Origin: Marsupella aquatica
Lineage: Eukaryota > Marchantiophyta
DNA: 64,000 bases
NCBI GenBank assembly: GCA_973895155.1
Contig: OZ316891.1
Coordinates: forward strand, 434,001-498,000
Direction: 5' to 3'
Shown: in pieces, positions 9,643 through 21,500 of the stretch
How the letters are laid out: every line of letters starts with the position of its first letter
Position numbering within the stretch: position 1 is the stretch's first letter
The notes under the pieces: model-generated
What the model was told of the DNA's origin: nothing
The model's database searches: none
The model's input: the letters and a program-made list of their open reading frames with translations, nothing else
Translations under genes and position numbers: made by a program

Positions 9643-10707
9643 CTGTGAAGAAAAAGACATTAGTGTCTGTATATTCGACACCCATCTGGACTTAAAAATA
9701 AAAAGTAACATACAATTAACAGACTTACTTGGCTTTACGGATCTCCCTAGATATGGTGTAGCCTAAAGTTTGCGTGGTCTTAAGGCAGACCCTAATGTCT
9801 ACATACAGTTTCATGAAATAATGGAACCTTATATTTGAATGCATTAACCTTATACTCACCTTAGTATTAAGATCTGGTAGAAGATGAATATCACATCCAA
9901 GGGGTATACATTGTTGTTTGAATAATGGTAAAAACTTCCCAAAAGCTTGAAATACAAGCTATATGCCACTAAATCTTGGGAGTAAAAAACAAACTGAACC
10001 CTAAACCACACATGTCTATAAAAGATAAACTGAGAGGACTCCAAAAGTCAAGAAGCTGGCTAAGCTGACCCAATGAAGGTAAGTGGCTCAATACATAACA
10101 CTTTAAGAGAAACTCCACTCCGGATTACATGGAGCTTAGATTTGGGAAACTAGAACATGAATGAGCTCCGAAGTGGGCGTCTCCCAAATTATACCCTTTG
10201 CTCAAGTCGGCTCAACCGGAAATCGCGTGAAGATAAGGGTTGAGTACGCGTTCACCTTAGCTTGCGGACACACCTTATCTTCATGAGCCTAATTGCGCGG
10301 GGACTACCATGGAAGGCTGTTAGGTAGGCAGGACATCAAGGAAGGAGGCCGTATGCAAGGTGAGGGCAACGGGCCGTACGCCATAGCAGGCCGTACGCAG
10401 TAGAAGGAGGCAACCGGCCGTACACAGGCCGGGGTGAGGCAGGAGGGGGTAAAGGGACGGAGAGGTCCAGCCAGGACCTCATTCTCATTCTCTCACTCCT
10501 CGCTCTCTCGCTCTCTCGCTCTCCTCTTGCTCTCCTCCTCACTCTCTTGCTCTCCTTGCTCTCCGCTCTCTCTCCGCTCTTTGTTCTCTCTCTGCCTCCC
10601 CGCCTCCGCCTGCCTCTGCCTTCCACCTTCCACCTCCATTCTTTTTTATTGCCCTAGATCGGACACCTGCTAAGACGCCACGTGTCACGCTGCCACGTGT
10701 TAGAAAG
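9643..10707. other. No confident gene; repeats and low-complexity DNA
   Basis: No convincing coding region. A minus-strand 5'-splice-like AA|GTAAGT at 9728 could end a lost Z exon, but the reading phase does not fit the exon at 9642. GGCCGTAYG is repeated four times between 10346 and 10428. A CT-rich tract (CTCTCGCTCTC type) spans about 10470-10640. The left end of element X1 must lie somewhere here but no terminal repeat matching its right end was seen. Confidence 0.6.
10679..10699 (+). promoter_or_regulatory. Two CACGTG (G-box) motifs upstream of X1 ATG
   Basis: CACGTG occurs at 10679-10684 and 10694-10699, both inside a repeated GCCACGTGT context, 9-24 nt before the ATG of the X1 methyltransferase gene. 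G-boxes bind plant bZIP/bHLH factors, but sites this close to the ATG may lie in the 5' UTR. No TATA box was identified. Confidence 0.35.
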
Positions 10708-10867
10708 ATGGAAGCGAATTGCATCCTTGTGATGTCCTACGTGGAAGAAACGGAGGAGTTTGACCTCTCCTCTATGAGCGACAGTGTGGAACTTGCACTC
10801 GAAGACTCTAGACAATTTCAATCACGAATCCCTAGTAAGTATCTATCACCTATCCTCCCTAAGTCTT

Positions 10868-11077
10868 AGAGGACTGGGACCATCCCAATCCAAACTTGGA
10901 CTCGAACCAGCCAAATCCAAACTTGGACTCGGATGATCCCAATCCAAAGTTGGACTCGGACCATCCCAATCCAAAGTTGGACTCGGATGATCCTAATCCA
11001 TCTGGGAGATTGAATCCCGATTGTAGGAGCAAGTCTAAAACCATCTCAAGTTGGACTAGGACCATCCTAATCCAACA
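10868..11077 (+). repeat. Palindrome array in X1 intron 1
   Basis: Intron 10835-11100 (CCTA|GTAAGT to TTTTAAAG|GTTTC) is filled by about six direct copies of a unit near 27-36 bp with GGACT at one side and ATCCNAATCC or AGTCC-like at the other (for example GGACTCGGATGATCC). The segment happens to stay open in one frame, so naive translation gives a spurious Asp/Asn/Pro repeat; the splice sites and matching phase argue that it is intronic. Confidence 0.72.
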
Positions 11078-12827
11078 AGAGTTATTCGAATGTTTTAAAG
11101 GTTTCAAGTCTAACATGGATGACGTTTATGATGCAGGGAGTGATCTTGTTGTTTTCAAACCCGCGATTGCACCAACCCACTGCCTGGACGGATTCTTACT
11201 AGATGAGAGATCCCCACGCTTTCGATGGGGGCTTGAGTTCTCAAGAACCCCGCTTAATAATGAAGTGCCATCAACCACGATTGAACCTATTTTGACCTTA
11301 AAGTGCAGAGAAAATGATAGCCTGACTTTTGTTTGCGGACCTGTGGTCTCTGTTGGCATTGGAGGGAGAGGGATGAATACGGTCATTCTCGAGATGCACG
11401 ATAAGTCCTATTGGGTTAAAGTTAACCTTCTGTCAAAGGCATACTCCTCTGAATTCAATGTCGAATGGCACGCAAGTGGGGAATTGAGCGTTTTGTCAAT
11501 GGGATTTTTTCCAAAGACCTATGACACAAAGAAGTTGGTCGCCGGGGTAACTGGTATGCTTCCAGTCGACATTATGTATGGGTTTCAATATTTGAAACTC
11601 AACATGATGAAGCACCAAGGCAATTTTTCTTTTGCAACTACCTGGACGTTAAGCAATTTACTTGAGAAAGCTGGATTGTTATCGTTGGAGTCGGAGGAGC
11701 CTGGTGTTTTAATTGATAAGGATGTTGCATTTGCTCCCAAGTTTGATTTAGTCAAAGCAAAGCAATGGATAGAATCTTTGTCCAAGATGAGAAAGCTTCC
11801 AGCGGTGAATACAAACCCTGTGCCCGAGAAAGCGCCAGAGAAAGCTCCAGAACCTACAACAGAGACCGCGGGAACTATAGCAGCGACCTCTCAAAGAGCA
11901 GTGGGAAGACGAAAACAAAGCCAAAGGAAACCTCCGATTGAGAAGAAACTTCCGGTTGAGAAGCTGAGTATGAGAAGCCGAGTTGACAAGCCAGTTGACA
12001 AGCCAGTTGAGAAGCCGAGTACGAGAAGCCGAGTTGAGAAGCCAGTTGAGAAGAAACGTCCGGTTGAGAAGCCGAGTGCAAGTGAAAAGAGACCAAGACA
12101 GAAGAAGAAACGGAAAATTGACAGTGCCATCATGGATGACACTACAGAAAACCTGACAGTGCATTCACAAGATGTGGACGAGCAGTTGGACGCTCTTGAG
12201 GAGAAGAAGGTCTTAGAAGGTAATGAGGTATTGCAACAAATGGAGCAATATTATACGTTTGGGATCAATTCAATATTTTCTATTCCTGTAGACAGTATTT
12301 TCCCTGTGTCGGCAAGACTCTGTTACAGAATGTTGAATGCAGAACATGTAAAGGAGGTGGCCAATTCCATGATAAGAAATCCGGGGCATGAACCACACAT
12401 AGCAGACTTGATTCCTTACACTACAAAACATAGAAACCTAATGCAGTATGACAACACAGAATCAGATAGGAGGGACTTTGTAGCAGCCGTGAAAAAGGGC
12501 GAGGTTCAATTCCTTGCCATTAGCGGTCAACATTCGGCTAGAGCAGCCAGATGGATTCAAGAATGGGTAAACAAGGATGCCAAGCTGACAGCATTGGCGA
12601 AAAAGCTGGAATTTTGAAAGTCAAGAATATTATCTCATCGAACACCATCGTCAATATTAGTTGAGCATTCAATGCGATCTAATGCGATCAATAGCACGAT
12701 GGTGTTTCAGTCATGCTTCAAAGATACAGTCGTTCATGCTAGGCGACAATTTGTGGAATGTGGAAAACCTAGCTGGCCAAAACATGGGGACAACAAAACA
12801 AACGCTCAAGACAATCAAAAATTTCAG

Positions 12828-13322
12828 GTACGAAGTGTTACTGCTTGATGGGTACAATACCGTAGATTCATGCACATTCAGTAGAATATTTCCACTGATA
12901 TCGCCTAGTTTTGCGTTGGACCGGGATGGTCCCAGTCCAAATGGATTCATGCACATTCAATAGAATCTTTGTCCACTGATATCGTCTAGTTTTGTGTTGG
13001 ACTGTGATGGTCCTAGTCCAAATGGATTCATGCACATTCAGTAGAATATTTCCACTGATATCGCCTAGTTTTGCGTTGGACTGGGATGGTCCCAGTCCAA
13101 ATGGATTCATACACATTCAATAAATTATTTTTCCACTGACACTGTCTAGTTTTGTTCTGGACTGGGATGGTCCCAGTCCAAACTAAATCATGCACGTTCA
13201 ATAGAATATTTCCACTGATACTGTCTAGTTCTGTGTTGGACTGGGATGGTCTCAGTCCGCACCTGAGTGCTATCAAACAATTGAGTTATGGAGAACTAAT
13301 AGACTTTCCTTTGCAATTGTAG
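12828..13322 (+). repeat. X1 intron 2 with five tandem ~80-bp palindromic units
   Basis: 5' site TTTCAG|GTACGA and 3' site ATTGTAG|GATTGG. Five palindromes lie at 12916-12940, 12997-13021, 13076-13100, 13157-13181 and 13236-13259, spaced 79-81 bp. Core arms are GGACTGGGA and TCCCAGTCC around a 3-base loop (best copies at 13076 and 13157). Between them lies a conserved spacer containing TTCATGCACATTCAGTAGAATATTTCC-like sequence. The same intron in X3 is 63084-63587. Confidence 0.85.
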
Positions 13323-15873
13323 GATTGGTTGGCTCTTGCAAGAATGACCATGGGAAGGAAAGATTGTCGAAATGTTTACTGGTTACTATTTGCGGACGAT
13401 GCTCTTTTTGAGTTATGGAGTTTGGTATGCCAGTTGTGGTTGGATGGGAAACTTCCCGATGGAGCTGGGGTAGAAGGAAATGAGAAGTCTGAAAAAGCAA
13501 TTACTGTTGCCATGTTTCGTTGTTTTGATGGTGAGTTGATCTCACAACGAGACATCACAAGAATACTGACGCGGGTGAAGTCAGGAAAGGTATTGCTAAA
13601 GAAAGATGCCTCTAATAAATCAGACATGCCATCTATAGAGGAGTTGGCCAAAGATGTCAAGATCGTGCGGAAACTGAAGTCCCTTATTGAAGACTTCTAT
13701 TGCACCAAGGATGCGGTGAATTTCCCGGCAAATACTAATTGGGGGAAAGTAGTGGAGGTTCTTCCTACGCTAGCAATTGATTCAGAGTTCAGCAGGTGTC
13801 GAAGAGCCGCTGGCGAGGTCTATCTTGCCAACCTTTTAAAACCAAATCATACGCGGGAGAGCGCAATCTTGCCGACGGCATTGGCATTCCGCCTAGATGA
13901 TATATACTGCCAGAAATTTGGCGGAGGATCACGTTCTCGGACCCTACCATGGGCTACATTTTTTAGCGACAATCTCATGAGGACCATTGATCCAGAGTCA
14001 TTGCAAGAAGCTCCTCCGACCTGCCCTCTTGCCATTGTTGATTTTAGCCGGCTTCCGCAAAAACAATGGATTGAAGTAGAGATTCTTGTTCTCTTTGAAT
14101 ACATTGTGGAGCTTCCACAAAATCCCACCATTGTTGTGATGATAACAGTTCATCCTGGACAACTTGCATTGAATGTCCATGGTGCCCTTCGTAAACTGGG
14201 ACAAGAGAAAGCTTTGACCATTCATATTGAGTATGGGAGTTATTCTCGAGATGATCAACCGCACCCTCATGACTCATGTTGGGGTGGGGGGATTGAAGAA
14301 GTTATCTTTGCGGGGATTTCTCGAGATGAAGACGTCAATTGGAATGAAGTTTTCAAGCCCAACTATCCAAAGCCAAAATTTTTGTATACTTCAAAGGATG
14401 TTGATTACGAAGTATGCAAGATCGACAAGGGAAAGGGGAAGGCTAAGGAATCAGATGAGGGGACACAAAACGACGACCTAAAAGTGGTTTTGGACCCGGA
14501 AGAGGCCGTCAAGATTATGAATATGGCCCCTCGATTTGAGACAGTTGGCAGTCGCGGAGGGTGGGTTAATCCTCATGCCAAACCCACGCGGATGATCCAA
14601 AGGATTATTGAATCCTTGTCAGAACCGGGAGATTTGGTTCTAGATTTTTTCTCCGGTGGCCAAGTCATGAAGACATCATTTTTTTGCGATAGGAATGCTT
14701 TGTTTATTGTGACTCTCACTCCGAGAGGCATTTTGTGGAAGCTTTTGCTTCCTACCTTTGCAAGAGAGTTCCCTCACTTAAAGCTCATTGTGAATCACTT
14801 GCTGAAAATTCTCGACAATGGGCTACCACTATTGCGGCTGTAGCTGTCGCTGTTGAATCCGATGGTTCTGAGTCTGAAGATGTTGCTGACAAAGTGGCTG
14901 AAGGCGTAGAGGCATCAGAGGAGGCATATGTCATGAATTTGGATGACCGTGTTGGTCAAGGTGAGCCTTACGATGTAGATGATGATATTGGACTTGCACC
15001 AAACCGTTCATCTGGTTTAGATGACATCCCTCCGAGGCCCAATGAAGTTCAAGTTGATGATAACTTGGACAAGGATGATCCCAATCCAACAACGCCGGGA
15101 GGACAGATGGAGCAACTGGAAGGAGCAAGGGTTGATACGTTTGATCATCTTTCTTCAACCAATCTGATCAATGAAGGCGCAACGAGGCTCGGAGATTCAA
15201 ATGAAGCTGAAACTAAAGAATTGACTCGGGGGGAGACCGAGGGGGAGACTAGCGGATTGCCTGACATTTCGATCAATCCAAGAGGAAATGCATCAACGGC
15301 TGCTGACAACCAGGCAGGTGCTTCAACTTGTCCTGACACACTCTTTTCAGCTTCTGATGACAAATTGGTGTTCGTTCGTTCACACTCGGGGAGTCCTATT
15401 GTCCTTTTGCTCTCAAAAAAGAAAGGAAATAAAGTTGGATCAACTGGATGGAGGTCATTGGAATGTGACGCACGATGTTACGTGTGGAAAAGTGGGCCAA
15501 ATCGAGGCCAAGAAATATCATTGGATGCTGCTCCTTCAATTCTCAATAAGGAGGAGTATAAGAGTGGAGAATTGGGGTTGATAACTCCTATTTGGACTTC
15601 ACCTTATTGGGTAGAACAAAGTACTTCAGATGTCAATTTTGAAATCCAATAGGAGCTTGGTGCTGACATGATTATTGATGAATACGGATCTCTTATTTCG
15701 GAATGAAATTCAGCCTTTGACTTTGTATTTATTCATATCAATCTAAAATACTTCTTGGTCTCACAGAATGCGCTCACCAATTAAAGTCTCCATATCCGTC
15801 TACACATTGTGAGGCTTCTAAAAACGGTATGTAGGTTAATTTTCTTTTTTGTCAGCCATTGTCTTGTATTTTT

Positions 15874-15898
15874 GGACTGAGACAATCCTAATCCAAAG
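15874..15898 (+). repeat. Single X-family palindrome upstream of HAD ATG
   Basis: GGACTGAGACAATCCTAATCC-type degenerate palindrome, 26 nt before the HAD ATG. The equivalent sites in X2 (about 44528-44552) and X3 (about 60521-60545) are conserved in position. Confidence 0.6.
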
Positions 15899-15923
15899 TT
15901 CACTTTTGGTCTTTTCTCTGAGA

Positions 15924-16981
15924 ATGGTGTTTGGTGCACTTGCAGAATCGAGACCTGGTCCCCTCAAGCGGAAGTTGCTGATTTTGGACCTTAATAAAAT
16001 ACTTTGGGATTCTATTGAATTCCAAAGCAAGGGCACATCCAGGAATATTGTCACCTCAAGTGGAGTGCATTGGGATAGATCAAATGGAACTAGTCGCATG
16101 TATACAGAGAGGCCACGGCTCCATGAGTTTCTAAAGTTGGTTTTTGACCGGTTTGACGTTGCAATTTGGACATGTGTTGGGATGCCGCGAATAGTGAAAA
16201 TGTTGAACATGATGTTCACAATTGAGGAGCGGTTGAAACTGAAGTTTGTATTCACACAGGTGGAAGCCTTTGACACAGGCATTCAAAGGCGTGACGTTAC
16301 AAATGGAAAGGCAAATGTGCTATTGAAGGATTTTCGGGTGGTATGGAGTGCATTTGGAAATCTATATGATGAAACCAACACACTCCTTGTGGATGACTCC
16401 CCCTTGAAGGCATTTACCAACCCAGACATGACCGGTCTATTTCCAGTGCCCTACACGCATGCCAATCGTGGAGACAATTTTCTTCTAACAATTCTTTGGC
16501 CATGTCTTGAGAAACTGCACATGCAAGTGACATTCGTTGTTATCTTCTCCTAAACTCTCCAAAGTGGTCTCTATTGCACATTAAGAGAGACAAGGCAAAA
16601 AATGAGATTACTTATGATCAACTTAGTAAGAGATGTGCAGCAAAAATTTGGAAGTCACAGTATAGGCATAGTGTGCTGGACCTCAATAGCAATGAGATTC
16701 CTTGGGCTGTGAAGCACCGTATATGTAGCTTACGTCCTGAGGTGGAACTTGACGATGCACTTGTCACCTCACTTGCTAGATCATTTGTAGGACGGGAATA
16801 TTCAGGTCTGTATAGAGAAAATCCCAAACACTTTTTGCGGGAGATTATAGCAGTTAGGAACAACACCACCAAATTTCATCTCCCTGAAGATAAAGGGAGT
16901 TGCAACCGTGACATTAGGGTAGATAGTAAAGGAGACAAAGGCACATGCGCAAATAAATATTGTAAGGAGCACTTTGTTTAG
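15924..16981 (+). pseudogene. X1 HAD/FCP1-like (NIF domain) phosphatase gene, frameshifted
   Basis: Resembles the FCP1/NLI-interacting-factor branch of HAD phosphatases, which act on phosphoserine, for example on the RNA polymerase II tail. The ATG at 15924 opens MVFGALAES. Motif I is LLILDLNKIL, with Asn where most members have the second Asp. RYLHEFLKL-like RPRLHEFLKL, FDVAIWTC and TLLVDDSPLKAF (motif III/IV region) follow. Compared with X3, one net base is missing near 16515, so the frame is lost after ILWPCLEKL; the C-terminal ~135 codons remain open in another frame to 16981. It lies 0.2 kb downstream of the methyltransferase gene on the same strand. Confidence 0.78.
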
Positions 16982-17167
16982 AGATCTGACTCATGTTAAG
17001 CGCATTAGATAGTAAAAATGGGTGCCAGCCCTGGATATTCATTATAAGTTTGGACACAATTGTATATAATTATTTTCACACATTATCAATCAATGGTCCT
17101 TGCCTGGGCTTCTTTGTGCGGAAATGTTTTTACAAGTATGATCTCTATCCCATGGTTCTTTGTGAAC

Positions 17168-17367
17168 TAATAAATAATATAATACTATTATAATTAATAT
17201 AATATATTATTAATACAATATATTAATATAATACTAATAAGATTTGGCCTATAAAGTGTACATTTAGGTATCAAAAAGTGTACATTTGGACTTCGTAAAG
17301 TGTACATTTGGGGACATAAAAGTGTACATTTCAGGACTGATTTGTGAACAAAAGAAAATACACTTTA
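17168..17367 (+). repeat. Right end of X1: AT-rich tract and 22-bp spaced repeats
   Basis: An AT-rich tract (17168-17240, ATATTAATA-type) is followed by four copies of AAAGTGTACATTT starting at 17253, 17275, 17297 and 17319, an exact 22-bp period, and then by the inverted end AAAATACACTTT at 17355-17366. X2 (41139, 41161, 41183, 41205) and X3 show the mirror image with the same period. Such arrays look like subterminal transposase-binding sites. Confidence 0.75.
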
Positions 17368-18594
17368 CCCCGGCAATGGCATCGGCTTCAACATCAGCCT
17401 CGGCTACGGCCTCATCCTCGGCCACGGCCTCAGCTTTGGCCACGGCCTCCCCGGCTTGCTCAAGAGGTGGATCTGGGATACCGGCCTCATTACTGAGTAG
17501 TTCGGCTTGGGTCGCACCATCCCCACCTTTGGTGGTAGCGGAATCTATTGCCGTGTTCATGCCGGAGGTTGGTACCAGTTTGAGTACGGCTTGAGGGGTC
17601 GAATAACCTCCGGACCCCGAAGGTTTCCGCTTCTTCTTCTTCACTATCTCTATAGCCGGTTCCTTCCCCTTGCCGCCAACGTCCGGCACCGGGCCGTGTG
17701 TCACGGCTGGTCCTTCAGCAATTACCACCCCGGCTAACTGGTTTGCCCCAACGGGAGATGGACCTGATGCAGCTAAGCATTTAAATACTGCGGCTTGTTT
17801 CTTCAGCCGCTCTGTTTGGTTGTCGGCCCGCCGCTGTAGGTTCTCCATCTTCCTCATGATTTCCTCCAACTCCTCTTGGGTCTCATCCTGGTCCTTATGT
17901 GCCTCCTCCAGCTCGTGTTTGGCTTCCTCCAATTCCCTCTTGGTGGTAGCCCTCTCCTCCTGGGTTGCTCTTAGCTCCTTGTTGAGCTCCGCTACGACCT
18001 CAGACTCCATGTTATTCATCTTGGCATAAGTCTGGTCGAGCTGAGCGTCCTTCTCCCGCAGGTCGGCTTGAAGCTGGCCGTCAGGGATGCAAGCTCCTGT
18101 TGTAGCGCAATAATCCCTTGATAGGATTTCCCTAACTCGGCCTCCTTCTGCTCAAGGGCTCTGCGGACGACCTCAAGCTCTTCCTTCAGCGCCCTCTCCC
18201 TTCTCTGAGTCTCCGCCGTGACCCGGTTGTTGACTGCTATATGGGCCTCCTCTGCGTCTCTCAGCTCCTTCTTCCATTTCTCCCTGTCCTTGATTGCGTC
18301 GGCCAATTCTTCTTGGGTCTGAGTCAGTTTATCCTTGATAATCTGATTATCAGCCTGCGCGGTGTCCAACTGCCCCTGCATGATGTTCAGCTCATGCCAC
18401 TTAATCCGCAGTTCATCTTGGGCTTTCTTGGCCGCCCTTAGATTTTCAATCTCGGCTTCCATCCTCCTAAGCCGCCGGATGACCTCGTCCTTCTTGCTTC
18501 TCTCTAAAGCCACCGCTTCTTCTAACTGGTGCTTCTCCAACTGCTCCCTATGGAAAAAGGGTCCTACCTCCAACTCCTCCCCAAAGATGCCGAG
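17368..18594 (-). pseudogene. Old Gypsy LTR fragment with C-terminal part of LTR ORF
   Basis: Left fragment of an older, more diverged LTR of the same family. It encodes the coiled coil (EQLEKHQLEEAVALERSKK) and the C-terminal tail of the LTR ORF, with a frameshift near 18019-18060 splitting the frame. The outer ~1 kb of this LTR is missing, replaced by the end of X1. It ends at CCGAG (18590-18594), the target duplication of the complete element; the ORF resumes on the far side at 34149. Confidence 0.85.
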
Positions 18595-21500
18595 TGTGGT
18601 GCATCCCATGGCTCCCTAAACCCAAGAAACCCCCCAGCTCAAGCCGATTCCCGCAGGTTTCGTGCTTGGCGAGGCCGTTTCCGCGGCTTAGCGGCATGGG
18701 ACGCTGCTAACCTTCTACTACTACTATTAACATTTTACACACATATACTGGACAGATCCTTCATCGGGTCATGAGATACGTAGCCGGCCTAATATAGGCC
18801 TTCCCCTGTCTTCCCCTGTCTTCCCCTGTCTTCCCCTCCGTCTTGTTAGGTATGTTTGGATTCCGCCGCCGGAATGATCCCCAATAGGCTTGGTTAAGCC
18901 GCTAAGACCTCTCTCAGCTCGACACATCCAACTCTCACTCCCCTGCTTACTTTCCTTCCTTCTGTTGATGTGGGCACTCTTCACACAAGTTAATGCGACA
19001 CACAAATAGCAAAATGACTCATTCTGACTGAGTCATACCATGCACTTGCCATACAAACAGTACATCTCATACACAAGTTCTTCGAACTAAGCCGTGAGGC
19101 CAACTCTATTCAGCTCTTAGGCATGAGGAAACATGAATATACACAAGGGTCACTGTATGACTAACCGAGAGCTTCTCGTACTACTTGATCCCAGCCCGGC
19201 TGGTGCAAACTAAAAACTTGCTAAAGAAGAGGCCCTGAGCTCCCCGCTGCCCAGGTACTTATCCTGGTAGTGGATCCGCCATTCTTTGCATCGTAAGCCT
19301 AATCTACTTAACAGTAATCTACTTGCCCGAATCTACCTATGTACAGCAAGGCAGGAGCACAAGTGTTGCTCCTACCAGTGGGACCGCAATCCCACTAAGC
19401 TAAGTGTCAGGGCCGCTCCTGGTTCTGATCCTAATCCTAAACGTGGAGATCCGTGCCCGCCCTGCCCACTCACGCCTCCTCCCTCCACGTCCGCCCTCCC
19501 TAAAAGGAACGGCGCCCTTGCACCGTCACGACACCGGTGGTGGATCCTCAATGGACGCCCCCAACACTTCCTCCTCAGCCACTGCCGTTGGCCCGCCTAC
19601 TGACAGATTACCTGCCCTTGACCGAGTCAACTCTCCATCGGCCTGACTGGGTCCACCTTCGGCTTCAGCCTCGACAACTCCCACGGCTTCGGCTTCAGCC
19701 AACCCCACGGCTTCGGCTTCAGCCAACCCCACGGCTTCGGCTTCAGCCAACCCCACGGCTTCGGCCTCCCCTTCCCCTAGGGTAGTTGGATCCTTAGCCG
19801 TGACCCTGTCTGGGGTCGGTGCTGGGTCTACCTCCTTGATCACCACGGCCTGTGAAGTCGTATTACTCCTTGACCCTGAAGGTTTCCGCTTCTTCTTCGT
19901 TGGTGGCTCGGCAGCTGGTCCCTTCCCCTTCCCACTTACCTCCGGCACTGGTGCAGGTGGCGCGGCTTGTCCTTCGGCAATTACCACCCCTGGTAACTGG
20001 TTTGTCCCAACAGGAGATGGACCTGCTGCAGCTAAGCATTTAAGTACTGCGGCTTGTTTCTTCAGCCGCTCTGTTTGGTTGTCGGCCCGCCGCTGTAGGT
20101 TCTCCATCTTCCTCGTGATTTCCTCCAACTCCTCTTGGGTTTCATCCAGGTCCTTACGTGCCCCCTCCAGCTCGTTTTTGGCCTCCTCCTGCTCCCTGTG
20201 GGCTTCCTCCAATTCCTTCTTCAAGGTAGCCTTCTCCTCCTGGGTTGCTCTTAGCTCCTTGTCGAGCTCTGCAATGATGACAGACTCCATCTGGTTCATC
20301 TTGGCGTAAGTCTGTTCGAGCATCTCGTCCTTCTCCCTTAGGTCGGCCTTGAAGCTGGCCGTCAGGGACGCAAGCTCCTGCTGCAGCGCCATAATCCCTT
20401 GATAGGATTTCCCTAACTCGACCTCCTTCTGCTCAAGGGCTCCGCGGATTTTCTCGAGCTCCCCTTTCAACGCCCATTCCTTTCTTTGGGTCTCCGCCAT
20501 GGCCCGGCTGTTGGCTGTTATGTGGGCCTCCTCTGTATTCTTCAGCTCTTGCTTCCACTTTTCCCTTTCTTTGATCGTGTCGGCCAACTCTTCCTGCGTC
20601 TGAGTCAGTTTATCCTTGATATTCTGATTATCAGCCTGCGCGGCGTCCAACTGCCCCTGCATGATGTTCAGCTCATGTCGTTTAATCCGCAGTTCATCTT
20701 GGGCTTTCTTGGCCGCCCTTAGATCTTCAATCTCGGCTCCCATCCTCCTAAGCCGCCGAATGACCTCGTCCTTCTTGCTTCTCTCTAAAGCCACCGCTTC
20801 TTCTAATTGGTGCTTCTCCAACTGCTCCCTATGGAAAAAGGGTCCTACCTCCAACTCCTCTCCAAAGATGCCGAGCGCAAGTTCCCCACACATCTCACCA
20901 TACTCCATGGCTCTATTCTTAGCGTAGGTGGAGTAAGTAGAAGTGATCGGCATCGCCCATCGTGGCCTCTGCTCCCAAGCCGTCCTGCGGATCTCTTCAA
21001 TCGTGGCTAGAGGTTTGCTTCCTTTTTCGGCTAGCCGCCTGATGTCCTCCGGCCAATCTCCTCCTGGTAAATCCTTTTCCTTAGCCAGGGCGGCCTCTTC
21101 CTCCTGCTTGATTCGCTCCTGAAATTCCTGCACCGTCTGTTTTATGCCGTCGAAGCTCGGGGGAGCAACATCTGGTGGGGGAGACTCAGGGCTACTCTGC
21201 TGGTTGGGGTCCCCTCGCACTACCCTTGGAAGTGTGGGGACAAACCGGCCACAGGTCCTTACTCCTGGAACGTGATGGTCCGACCCATAGCCGGAATTAT
21301 CATGGCTGCAGTCCTCCACTGCCTCCTCTACCTCTTGGATTTCCGGCTTCTCCCTCTCCTCTTCCTCGGTAGGAGCTTCAGGCAATTCTGCCTCAGATTC
21401 GGAGCTTGAGGTTCCCACGTACATTCGAACACCTGGCTTGGATTCCGGCCTGATTCTCTCCTTGTCTCCAGCAAAGGGGTTTTCTCTTGTGAGCCGGTGT

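Larger units (their letters stand above)
10708..15706 (+). pseudogene. X1 ParB-like / DNA methyltransferase-like gene, broken
   Basis: Three-exon model: 10708-10834 (ATG start), 11101-12827 and 13323-15706, with phases matching at both GT-AG junctions. Exon 2 encodes an N-terminal domain of unknown kind from MDDVYDAGSD, basic EKPVEKPSTRSRVEKPVEK repeats, an NLS-like RPRQKKKRK, and a ParB-like domain with FLAISGQHSARAARW. Exon 3 encodes a methyltransferase-like domain: AIVDFSRLP at the motif IV position, NPHAKPTRM (KP motif), then DLVLDFFSGGQ (motif I). An acidic C-terminal tail follows. Relative to X3 there are three lesions: TGA at 12615-12617, one G lost near 14692, and TAG at 15650-15652. 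About 1,400 codons in all. Confidence 0.78.
10708..17367 (+). mobile_element. Element X, copy X1 (left end unresolved)
   Basis: Unit made of the ParB-like/methyltransferase gene, the HAD gene and a repeat-rich right end. It is one of three copies: X2 (41088-48478) and X3 (59053-64000) carry the same genes in the same relative order in reverse orientation. The right end, with four AAAGTGTACATTT repeats and AAAATACACTTT, abuts an LTR fragment at about 17367, so X is a discrete mobile or duplicating unit. Class is not established: no transposase lies in the visible part and no terminal inverted repeat was found. Confidence 0.6.

Noticed and set aside
9729-9814. Small ATG-started exon (MKLYVDIRVCLKTTQ) before the Z exons
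   Set aside because: It has a good 5' splice site but its phase does not match the next exon, and Y has no equivalent.
10896-11100. N-terminal extension MDSNQPNPNLDSDDPNP of the X1 protein
   Set aside because: This segment is intron 1 (palindrome array). Excluding it joins an upstream ATG exon in phase with exon 2.
12868-13276. Repeated MCMNPFGLGPSQSN-type ORFs, also at 63130-63499
   Set aside because: They read through the intronic palindrome arrays; unit length and splice sites explain them.
17168-17240. AT-rich tracts beside X ends (also 41233-41275, 59205-59240) as replication origin or matrix attachment sites
   Set aside because: Only base composition supports it; they are simply part of the conserved X 3' end.
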